Assembly: GCA_023437885.1 (NCBI GenBank)
Contig: JAEZFH010000486.1
Location: forward strand, 1 to 5,585
Reading direction: 5' to 3'
Source: Bacillota bacterium
GTDB lineage: Bacteria; Bacillota; Clostridia; Lachnospirales; Lachnospiraceae
DNA: 5,585 nucleotides
Part shown: positions 1-5,585 of the stretch, piece by piece
Numbering within the stretch: position 1 is the stretch's first letter
How the letters are laid out: the number at the start of each line of letters is the position of its first letter
Position numbers and translations under genes: made by a program
The notes under the pieces: model-generated
The model's input: only the letters and a program-made list of their open reading frames with translations
Databases searched by the model: none
Told to the model about the DNA's origin: nothing

Positions 1-184
1 CAGCAGCGTTGGTAAAGGTCACCACCAAGAGATGATCGATGTCCACCGGCTTATCTCCTTCGCAAATCATGGAAATAATGCGTTCTACCAGTACCGCAGT
101 CTTTCCTGAGCCGGCCGCCGCCGATACCAGCAGATTCTTATCTCTTGTATCAATCACCTTCTGCTGCGCTTTTGTCCAACCCAT
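1..184 (-). CDS. addA: ATP-dependent helicase/nuclease subunit A (AddA), N-terminal part only
   Basis: AddA is the UvrD/Rep-type (superfamily 1A) 3'-5' helicase and nuclease subunit of the AddAB complex, which processes double-strand DNA ends for RecA-dependent repair in the cytoplasm. Only the first 61 residues lie in the window; the gene runs off the left edge. The visible part starts MGWTKAQQKVID, matching the Q-motif region of AddA, and continues into a Walker A motif AAAGSGKT (residues 22-29, catalytic Lys28). The helicase motif Ia-like VVTFTNAA follows at residues 54-61. The ATG at 184 is chosen because it gives the standard AddA N-terminus and has a strong GGAGGTG ribosome binding site (complement of 190-196) five bases upstream. 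It lies 108 bp downstream of addB in the same direction, the classic addB-addA operon order. The nuclease domain at the far C-terminus cannot be assessed here. Confidence 0.95.
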   Translation of the reverse strand, partial: MGWTKAQQKVIDTRDKNLLVSAAAGSGKTAVLVERIISMICEGDKPVDIDHLLVVTFTNAA

Positions 185-198
185 AATTTCACCTCCAT

Positions 199-216
199 GA
201 CGCCGTGATCGGCGTC
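199..216 (-). promoter_or_regulatory. GC-rich hairpin next to the addA ribosome binding site
   Basis: A perfect 7-bp inverted repeat, GACGCCG and CGGCGTC, encloses a 4-base loop. On the minus strand it ends two bases before the GGAGGTG ribosome binding site of addA. No T-run follows it, so it does not look like an intrinsic terminator. In the addB-addA transcript it would fold immediately upstream of the addA initiation region, where it could adjust addA translation relative to addB or stabilise a processed mRNA end. A DNA operator is an alternative reading. The structure is read directly from the sequence; its role is inference. Confidence 0.5.
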
Positions 217-252
217 TCTAATGTTTTTCCTTCATAACTTCAAATATGGCAC

Positions 253-294
253 CACTTCACCCTTTACACTTCATCCTTTACACTTCACCCTTTT
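253..294 (-). repeat. Three tandem 14-bp copies between addB and addA
   Basis: The plus-strand unit CACTTCACCCTTTA occurs three times head to tail (253-266, 267-280, 281-294). Copy 2 differs by one base (C to T) and copy 3 by its last base. Read on the minus strand, it can also be parsed as alternating related heptamers such as AAGTGTA and AAGGGTG. The array begins inside the addB stop codon (293-295) and fills the first 40 bases of the addB-addA spacer. It is short enough to arise by slippage and may vary in copy number between strains. No function can be read from it. Confidence 0.8.
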
Positions 295-3200
295 AATCAA
301 GATCTTTTTCACCAAAAATCTCTTCTTTTGCCTCCTGCGCAGACTTTTTCGCCAAATTACGGTATGTATGCCCCGGAAGCCGGCTGTCAAACCCGCAGGC
401 CGAGCGGTATTCACAGTAATCGCAGGCTGTCTGTTGATCGCTGCGGTAGGGGTTCAGTTTGGTATCGCCGTCAAGGATTTGTTTACTGTCCCCGGCCAGC
501 TTCCGGTTAACATAATCAACCAGTGCCTTCATCTGTTTCTTGTTTGCCGTAGAAGACCGTTTTGCTAATTCACCCTCTTTGCTGGTCTCGACAGGAATTA
601 CCTCCGATTTTGCACTTGCCCGAAGTGAATTCTCCGGACCCGCCAGCTTATGATCCATCAAAGCAAGTACATGCTTATCAGAATTCACCAGACCGTTCAT
701 CCTGAGACTCTTATAGATATCCTCCTCCGCCTGGTCCGATTTCGCAACAATCGGATCATCGATATGATAATAGAAAATTCCGGAGGGGATAATTTCTTTT
801 CCCGGATATCTTTTTAACAGATAGTCCAAAGCCGCACTCAAGTATACGGATAATTGCTGCTGGAGTCCGTAGTAGATACGCCCGATATCAAAGAAGGTAT
901 TCCCTGATTTATAATCAACTACCCGTACATAAACCCGATCTTCTTCCTCGTATAGATCAAGTCGGTCAATCCGCCCCGTCAGTGTCAGAGCAGAAGTGGG
1001 GATATGGTAAAACGGCATCTCGTATCCCGCCGGCTCAAATGCCCCCTGCCGGATCTGATTGCACAAGGCCCAGAGAGTCCTGACGGTAATACGCTCCATA
1101 CGCTTTACAAGATACTCATTCCGCTTTGAACTGCGCAGAAAGGAATTTTCATATTCTTCCACTGCCTTTTGTACGCTTTCCACCGCCCATTCCTCCCTTA
1201 ATTCCTCCGGAATTGTATGCCAGGAATATTCGGAACGGTCCAGCCTTTTTGAAAAGTCATCGATTGCATTGTGAAAGATGTTACCGATATCCGGAATTGC
1301 AAGCTTGTACTCCCGGCGCTCCTCCAGCTCCAGTCCATAGTTCATAAAATGGGCAAAGGCACAGCCCGCATAGCGCTCCAGCCTGGTCACACTGCCCCGC
1401 AGCTCCAAGCCGTACAGGAGCCTTGCCGCTTCCTTCGATATGCCTCTTTCTTCATTGACGTAGAAGGTTCCGCGGACTAATTGACGGAGAAGCTCCTTCT
1501 TCTCCTCCCGTGACCGGTAGTAAAGATACAGCTCCTTCCATAATACCGAGGGTTCCTTCTGATGATACTCCCGAAGCCCCTGCATCAGGCAGGCAAGACC
1601 GTCATCCTTCAACGCATGCTCCAGGTTCTGCGAAGCCTCCTCCTCATCCTTCGTATGCAGGAGGGGAAAGAGCTGCATCAATTTGCCGATCAGAAAGGAC
1701 GGATTCACAGCCTTCCCTTCCTCATTCACTTTATGATAGGTGAGATACAGCCTGTCCTTCGGCTTTGTCATATTCAGATAGATATAGAACTGCTCCGTAA
1801 ATGCCTGCTGACGTTTTGTAGGTGCCAGCTCAATATCATTGTTTATCAACAGCTCCCGTTCCAGATCGGAGAAAATTCCACCGCTTGAAATAGCTTTGGG
1901 GATAACTCCTTCATTTACTCCGATAAAAAACAGTACCTTGATGTCCTTTAACCTGGTACGCTCCGTATCACCCACGACCACCTCGTCCACTCCCGGTGGA
2001 ATTAAGCCCACCTTCACCTCTACAAAGCCGGTGTCCAGTATCTCCGCAAATTCCTTCAAAGTCACATGTTCCGTTCCAAGGAGCAATACCATTTGGTCGT
2101 ATAAATCCATGATAATTTTATAAACCTGCTCGAATTCCTTTGCAATCAGGGGTTGGTTACGGTCCGCAAAATAAATACGGTAGTCTTCTAATTTCTGCTC
2201 CACGCCGAGACGGACTCCCAGCTCATAGAGAGCCTGTGTATAATCCTGCAGGGTCTTTTCCTTATCCTTCAGCACCTCGTATACCGGCTGGAGTAACAGG
2301 ACAATTTTGCTTCTTATCTCATTGATCCGCGCAAGATCAACCGCTTCCCTGCTGCGGTAGTTTCTCGTAAAGGGCTCCGACCAACGCTTGTTTCCGCGAA
2401 TTCCTGTAGCCAGAATGTAATTCTCCAGCAAATCGATATCATCCCAGCAGGTATCCGTAAGGCCTGTTCGCAAGAAACGCAGGATTCCCTCATAGCTGTA
2501 ATCCTCCTGGATAATTGTGATTGCAGAGCGAAGCAGCTCGACAAATGGATTCGTTAGGATATCCTTCTTATAATCAACAAAGCATGGAATCCCGGCCAAA
2601 GAAAAGCTTCGCCTGGCGATCCGTCCATATTCCTCCACATTGCCGCAGACCACTGCAATATCCTGGTAGCGGTATCCTTTCTCCCTTACCAACCGCCTGA
2701 TTTCCCTCGTAACAAAATCAATTTCCTTATTTGCATCCTTCGCCGCATGGACAGAGATTTCCTCCTGCTCCTTCTCATAGGACTTCCAGGGAAAGCGGAA
2801 TAGATTATGCTCCAGGGCTGCCAGTGCGGGCGACTGCATAAACCGGTAGGGAACTCCCAGCCGGTTTTCCTTCTCTGCATAAACCGGCGCCTCAATTTTT
2901 ATCCTCTCTTCCTCCGCCAGCCGGTGAAGCTTATGTATTGTCTTCTTGCTCAAGCTAAAGAGTTGGTGCTCCTTTACAGAGGCCTCTAGATCCTCCTCCG
3001 GGTCGATGGTTACCGTTACCATTACCTTTTTGGCATAGCGAAGCATCTTACGAAGAATTTGATACTGGCAGGGAGTGAAGCCGGTAAATCCATCCAGACA
3101 GATCACCGTTCCCTTCACCCATTCGGAATAATCTATGGCATCATTTAATACCACCAGCAATTCCTCTGCTGTGATATAGCGCTCCCGCATAAATGCCCGG

Positions 3201-3697
3201 AAGCCCTCATAGATTGTCAGCAGGTCCTTCAGCTTCGCCTGCAGCACCGGCTTCTTATGGGAGATTTCCTGCATGCGTTCGAAATCCTCAGGCCCGATAT
3301 TATATTGATAAAGCTCGGATAGTACGGATTTCAGCTCTCCGATGAAGCCCGGCTTTCTGACATTGGAGCCAAACAAGATGAGTTCCTTCTTCTTCTCGGC
3401 TACCACCTTGCGAAGTACCATACTTTTTCCCGTATCCTCCAAAACCGGGGCATCATATCCCCCGATCTCATCGAAAATCCGGTATGCAAAGCGCAAAAAG
3501 CTAAGGATATCCACATTCATCACCCCGTGCTCCGGGTGCATGGCAACAATATCCTTCTGTGTCTGCAAAGTAAACTGCTCCGGTACAATAACCAGATAGT
3601 TCGTCTCCGGATTCTCCTTTGAAGCTTTGATTACTTCACGATATAGCTGATAAGATTTACCGGAACCGGCACTTCCAAGAAATAATTGCAAGGACAT
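293..3697 (-). CDS. addB: ATP-dependent helicase/deoxyribonuclease subunit B (AddB)
   Basis: AddB is the second subunit of the AddAB helicase-nuclease, which unwinds and trims double-strand DNA ends and loads the recombination pathway. The 1134-aa product is close to the family's usual ~1150-1170 aa and looks intact. The N-terminus carries a Walker A motif GSAGSGKS (residues 8-15). The C-terminal PD-(D/E)XK nuclease shows His809 in GNIFHNAIDDF, Asp911 in GRIDRLD, the core VDYKSG (Asp928, Lys930) and a QLSVY motif (948-952). Four cysteines fit the iron-sulfur staple known in AddB: Cys779 in YAGCAF, then Cys1092, Cys1095 and Cys1101 in CX2CX5C spacing. The nuclease should therefore be active. 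The ATG at 3697 gives the expected MSLQLFLGSAGSGKS start and has a GGAG site seven bases upstream. addA follows downstream on the same strand, so the two are probably co-transcribed from the 3698-3903 spacer. Confidence 0.97.
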   Translation of the reverse strand: MSLQLFLGSAGSGKSYQLYREVIKASKENPETNYLVIVPEQFTLQTQKDIVAMHPEHGVMNVDILSFLRFAYRIFDEIGGYDAPVLEDTGKSMVLRKVVAEKKKELILFGSNVRKPGFIGELKSVLSELYQYNIGPEDFERMQEISHKKPVLQAKLKDLLTIYEGFRAFMRERYITAEELLVVLNDAIDYSEWVKGTVICLDGFTGFTPCQYQILRKMLRYAKKVMVTVTIDPEEDLEASVKEHQLFSLSKKTIHKLHRLAEEERIKIEAPVYAEKENRLGVPYRFMQSPALAALEHNLFRFPWKSYEKEQEEISVHAAKDANKEIDFVTREIRRLVREKGYRYQDIAVVCGNVEEYGRIARRSFSLAGIPCFVDYKKDILTNPFVELLRSAITIIQEDYSYEGILRFLRTGLTDTCWDDIDLLENYILATGIRGNKRWSEPFTRNYRSREAVDLARINEIRSKIVLLLQPVYEVLKDKEKTLQDYTQALYELGVRLGVEQKLEDYRIYFADRNQPLIAKEFEQVYKIIMDLYDQMVLLLGTEHVTLKEFAEILDTGFVEVKVGLIPPGVDEVVVGDTERTRLKDIKVLFFIGVNEGVIPKAISSGGIFSDLERELLINNDIELAPTKRQQAFTEQFYIYLNMTKPKDRLYLTYHKVNEEGKAVNPSFLIGKLMQLFPLLHTKDEEEASQNLEHALKDDGLACLMQGLREYHQKEPSVLWKELYLYYRSREEKKELLRQLVRGTFYVNEERGISKEAARLLYGLELRGSVTRLERYAGCAFAHFMNYGLELEERREYKLAIPDIGNIFHNAIDDFSKRLDRSEYSWHTIPEELREEWAVESVQKAVEEYENSFLRSSKRNEYLVKRMERITVRTLWALCNQIRQGAFEPAGYEMPFYHIPTSALTLTGRIDRLDLYEEEDRVYVRVVDYKSGNTFFDIGRIYYGLQQQLSVYLSAALDYLLKRYPGKEIIPSGIFYYHIDDPIVAKSDQAEEDIYKSLRMNGLVNSDKHVLALMDHKLAGPENSLRASAKSEVIPVETSKEGELAKRSSTANKKQMKALVDYVNRKLAGDSKQILDGDTKLNPYRSDQQTACDYCEYRSACGFDSRLPGHTYRNLAKKSAQEAKEEIFGEKDLD

Positions 3698-3752
3698 AAG
3701 AATTCTCCATTCTTCATTTTTAAAGCATAATTTGCGTAGGAATATCTAAGAA

Positions 3753-3808
3753 ATATCTTAATCATTCCTCAGGACTATCCAAGATATCTTAATCATTCCT
3801 TACTATCC
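3753..3808. repeat. Imperfect direct repeat in the divergent promoter region
   Basis: The 17-base sequence ATATCTTAATCATTCCT occurs exactly twice, at 3753-3769 and 3784-3800. Each copy is followed, after a short variable gap, by ACTATCC (3774-3780 and 3802-3808). The second copy begins within a perfect 10-bp palindrome AAGATATCTT (3781-3790). Further AATATCT words lie at 3741-3747 and 3821-3827. The whole lies in the AT-rich 206-bp spacer between the divergent addB and 3904 genes, so binding sites for a regulator are possible. A local duplication without function is equally possible. I found no convincing sigma-A promoter here: TTGAAA (3838-3843) has no well-spaced TATAAT-like partner, and TATGCT upstream of addB has only a poor -35. 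Confidence 0.55.
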
Positions 3809-3903
3809 CTACATCTTAAAAATATCTCTGCATAAAATTGAAACAGGTTTAATAATATATAGTAAGATTAAGACATGAAGCGAATCATGTTCGGAGGTTA
3901 GAA

Positions 3904-4341
3904 ATGGCAAAGACGAAAATAGTCGTTATCCAATTAAAAGAAATCATATATACAGTGATTTTTGCAGCACTTGGTATTCTTTTGATCCTACTTCTCATAT
4001 TCATGTTCAAGCCTGATAAGAGTAAGGAAACCGCCTCCTCTGCAACCGATCTGTATACCGCAGGCGTTTATACCTCCTCCATTACATTAAATGACACCGC
4101 ACTTAACCTGGAGGTGGTAGTGGATAAAAATCATATAAACCATGTAAGTATCAAGAACATTGATGAAGCGATCACTGCCATGTTCCCGCTTGTAGAACCC
4201 TCCCTGGAGGCAATCGCAACACAGCTTTATAACGATGTTCCCATTGACCGCCTCGAGGTCATGGAGGACACAAAATACACCCAGCAGCTTTTAATTGAAG
4301 CTATCCAGCTTGCACTCGATAAGGCTGAGATACAGGAATAA
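3904..4341 (+). CDS. Small single-pass membrane protein with FMN_bind-like outer domain
   Basis: The 145-aa product has a short basic N-terminus, one hydrophobic segment at about residues 14-35, and a C-terminal domain of ~100 residues that should lie outside the membrane. That domain has the outline of the FMN_bind family: YTAGVYTSSI (51-60) resembles the opening GxY strand, NLEVVVDKNHINHVSI (68-83) the central strand pair, and the helix near 127-140 the closing helix. FMN_bind proteins (RnfG/NqrC-like) usually carry flavin covalently on the threonine of an SGAT-type motif. Here the matching place reads MEDTKYT (120-126), so the S-G-A residues are missing and covalent flavinylation is doubtful. 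The ATG at 3904 has GGAGG six bases upstream. The gene is transcribed away from addB and has its own terminator, so it is probably monocistronic. Family assignment rests on pattern only; it may be an uncharacterised conserved membrane protein. Confidence 0.8.
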   Translation: MAKTKIVVIQLKEIIYTVIFAALGILLILLLIFMFKPDKSKETASSATDLYTAGVYTSSITLNDTALNLEVVVDKNHINHVSIKNIDEAITAMFPLVEPSLEAIATQLYNDVPIDRLEVMEDTKYTQQLLIEAIQLALDKAEIQE

Positions 4342-4347
4342 TACAGG

Positions 4348-4440
4348 ATGCTGTAAAGCTTACCAGTGTACCGACAAGATGATACAGAATCAGCTTGTCG
4401 GTACACTTCCTCCGTAACAGCTTTACAGCATTCTTTTTTT
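4348..4440 (+). terminator. Long two-tier intrinsic terminator after the membrane protein gene
   Basis: The outer stem is 13 perfect base pairs, ATGCTGTAAAGCT (4348-4360) with AGCTTTACAGCAT (4419-4431). Three more pairs, TAC with GTA (4361-4363, 4414-4416), lie across a two-base bulge. The inner stem is 14 perfect base pairs, AGTGTACCGACAAG (4365-4378) with CTTGTCGGTACACT (4394-4407), closing a 15-base loop. The T-rich tail TTCTTTTTTT follows at 4431-4440. It starts seven bases after the stop codon of the 3904 gene and fits that gene's rho-independent terminator. On the minus strand no T-run follows the hairpin, so it should not act as an efficient intrinsic terminator for the converging degV gene, although degV transcripts would still contain the fold. 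Confidence 0.9.
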
Positions 4441-4490
4441 ATCCTCTTCTATTTCTTCTTCCCGTTGACCGCAATAAAATAAGTGTCTAA

Positions 4491-5375
4491 TTATTCAAAT
4501 AAATAATCTTTATAGGGTGAGACTTCATTCTGAAATATAATTCCAATAATTCCGGGGCCGGTATGTGCTCCTATGGCACAGCCCACATAGTTATCAATCA
4601 TTTTCTGGCAGCCGTAGGTTCTGGACAGCTGCTCCTTCACCGCTTCCATTGTGGCTGCGTCATCTCCATGAAGGATTCCGATGGTCTGGTTCTGAAGGTC
4701 AGCTCCCCGCTCTCCGACAATTTCAATCAGGCGCTTTAAGGATTTTTGCCTGCCCCTTACCTTCTCGATGGATTCCAGGGCACCAATGTCATTTACGTGA
4801 ATAATCGGCTTGATATCCAGCAGTCCGCCGGCAATGGCCGATGTCCGGCTGAGTCTGCCTCCTTTCAGCAGATATTCCAGAGTACTGACTGTAAATACCT
4901 GTTCGGAATGCTCACAATGCCACTCAATACCGTCGATAATCTCCTGCTTGGAAGCACCGTTCTTCTGCATCAGCAAGGCGTAGTAGGTCGCTATGCCAAA
5001 GCCAAGGGAGGCACACTTGGAGTCAATGATCGTCAGATCAAAATCTGGATATTTTTCCAGCAGCTCTCTTTTCGCCAGATGTGCGGCATTATAGGTGCCT
5101 GCAATTCCGGTGGAAAAGCAGATATAGATAACCTCATCCCCGGCCGCGGCATAGGGTTCGAAATTTTCGTAAAACATCTGGGCGTTGATATGATATGTTT
5201 TAATATCCTTACCGCTTCTCAGGATATTATAGAATTCCTCCGGCTGTATTGTCTTGCCGTCGAAGAAATCCTTCTCATCTATAACCACAGGGGTCGGAAT
5301 CACATGCAGCTGAAACCGCTCCTTAATCCACCTCGGTATATCGGACGCTGAATCTGTAATAATCTTAAGTGCCAC
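4491..5375 (-). CDS. DegV family fatty-acid-binding protein
   Basis: DegV/FakB proteins are cytoplasmic and hold a fatty acid so that a FakA-type kinase can phosphorylate it for phospholipid synthesis. The 294-aa product has typical family length and both lobes. Visible landmarks are TDSASDIP (residues 7-14), FSTGIAGTYNAA (87-98), IDSKCASLGFG (117-127), LLKGGRLS (169-176, Arg174), IKPII (188-192), VRGRQKSL (206-213) and IGAHTGPG (268-275, His271). Arg174 and His271 correspond to FakB residues that contact the lipid carboxylate or kinase. Two pocket loops are variant: the common TSQ motif reads TYH (60-62), and LSGTY reads IAGTY (91-95). The start is GTG at 5375, giving MALKIITDS, supported by AGGAGG eight bases upstream; no in-frame ATG offers a better start. 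It converges on the 3904 gene. No fakA kinase gene is visible, and the fatty-acid ligand cannot be told from sequence. Confidence 0.93.
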   Translation of the reverse strand: MALKIITDSASDIPRWIKERFQLHVIPTPVVIDEKDFFDGKTIQPEEFYNILRSGKDIKTYHINAQMFYENFEPYAAAGDEVIYICFSTGIAGTYNAAHLAKRELLEKYPDFDLTIIDSKCASLGFGIATYYALLMQKNGASKQEIIDGIEWHCEHSEQVFTVSTLEYLLKGGRLSRTSAIAGGLLDIKPIIHVNDIGALESIEKVRGRQKSLKRLIEIVGERGADLQNQTIGILHGDDAATMEAVKEQLSRTYGCQKMIDNYVGCAIGAHTGPGIIGIIFQNEVSPYKDYLFE

Positions 5376-5383
5376 TTTTCTTT

Positions 5384-5389
5384 CCTCCT
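5384..5389 (-). promoter_or_regulatory. Ribosome binding site that fixes the degV GTG start
   Basis: The minus strand reads AGGAGG, a near-perfect anti-Shine-Dalgarno match, eight bases before the GTG at 5375-5373. The next in-frame ATG lies far inside the protein, past the conserved TDSASDIP motif, so this site decides the GTG start. Confidence 0.9.
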
Positions 5390-5403
5390 ATTTGTGAACA
5401 TAC

Positions 5404-5431
5404 GCTATATACAATTATCTGCTAATTACAA
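5404..5431 (-). promoter_or_regulatory. Tentative sigma-A promoter of the degV gene
   Basis: On the minus strand TTGTAA (complement of 5426-5431) is followed after 16 bases by TATAGC (complement of 5404-5409). Both match the -35 and -10 consensus at four of six positions, and the -10 box ends 14 bases before the degV AGGAGG. The spacer is about 26% GC, so similar-looking words could arise by chance. The assignment is a best guess from spacing and position. Confidence 0.3.
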
Positions 5432-5439
5432 TCATCCTT

Positions 5440-5471
5440 TATCTATAATAATCCTTATCTGTAATAATCCT
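5440..5471. repeat. Two tandem 16-bp copies upstream of degV
   Basis: TATCTATAATAATCCT (5440-5455) is followed directly by TATCTGTAATAATCCT (5456-5471), differing at one base. A looser relative may lie at 5416-5438. The array ends exactly where the open frame at the right edge stops, in the spacer upstream of degV. It could be a slippage duplication or a pair of binding sites; nothing in the sequence decides between them. Confidence 0.7.
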
Positions 5472-5585
5472 CTATTTACACTCACTGCTTACTTTTAGCA
5501 TCTCTAATTCCTTCATCCAAAGAGTCGCGGACGCATCGCTCGGCATCCTGAGTTCGCCTCTTGGTGACACGGAAACACTTCCGAC
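5472..5585 (-). other. Edge segment: 3' end of an unknown gene or a structured repeat
   Basis: On the minus strand a frame open from the window edge gives 37 residues ending MKELEMLKVSSECK and a TAG at 5474-5472. A second frame is also open from the edge, for 33 residues ending LDEGIRDAKSKQ, with its stop at 5484-5482. The third runs 23 residues to 5513. I do not recognise any of them as a known protein C-terminus. The outer part (5521-5585) is about 60% GC against about 26% for the adjoining spacer. As minus-strand RNA it could form a CGGAA/TTCCG hairpin (5570-5583) and a stem CCAAGAG/CTCTTTGG (5517-5564) enclosing GGATGC/GCGTCC. Several open frames together with secondary structure suit a dispersed repeat or RNA element as well as a gene end. 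Sequence beyond the window is required to choose. Confidence 0.35.

Noticed and set aside
221..568. A 115-aa plus-strand open frame with hydrophobic stretches
   Set aside because: It lies almost wholly antisense to the conserved 3' end of addB, covering the iron-sulfur cysteine region, and has no ribosome binding site.
3838..3868. TTGAAA followed by TATAGT or TAAGAT as a promoter for the 3904 gene
   Set aside because: The spacers are 14 or 19 bases rather than about 17, so neither pairing is convincing in such AT-rich DNA.
3875..3901. An 8-codon ORF (MKRIMFGG) ending two bases before the membrane protein gene, as a possible leader peptide
   Set aside because: It has no ribosome binding site of its own, and its last codons simply overlap the GGAGG of the next gene; chance is the simpler explanation.
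4348..4440. The long hairpin as a bidirectional terminator also serving degV
   Set aside because: On the minus strand the hairpin is followed by CCTGTATTATTCC, with no T-run.
4746..5351. A 201-aa plus-strand open frame
   Set aside because: It is antisense to the conserved core of the DegV gene, lacks a good ribosome binding site and reads like the complement of that gene.

Overview
The window looks like ordinary chromosome from a low-to-moderate GC Firmicute. It most resembles a clostridial genome of the Lachnospiraceae type, judged from the AddB and DegV protein sequences, the strong GGAGG-type ribosome binding sites and the AT-rich spacers. No plasmid, phage, transposase or CRISPR signature is visible.

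Layout from left to right. Positions 1-184 (minus) hold the first 61 codons of addA. A 108-bp spacer follows, carrying a GC-rich hairpin directly upstream of the addA ribosome binding site and a threefold 14-bp tandem repeat that runs into the addB stop codon. Positions 293-3697 (minus) hold a complete addB. A 206-bp AT-rich spacer with a repeated 17-bp sequence separates addB from a divergent gene at 3904-4341 (plus), which encodes a small single-pass membrane protein with an FMN_bind-like outer domain. That gene ends in an unusually long two-tier hairpin plus T-run (4348-4440). A DegV-family fatty-acid-binding protein gene (4491-5375, minus, GTG start) converges on it. The last ~115 bases hold a GC-rich segment that is open in all three minus-strand frames at the window edge. 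It could be the 3' end of a gene or part of a dispersed structured repeat.

AddA and AddB act together as the Gram-positive counterpart of RecBCD, resecting double-strand breaks for RecA-dependent repair, and their addB-addA order here is the usual one. The membrane protein and the DegV protein have no obvious functional link to them. I see no clear new multi-gene system. The items most worth a second look are the FMN_bind-like protein without a canonical flavinylation motif, the edge element at 5472-5585, and the hairpin and repeat array between addB and addA.
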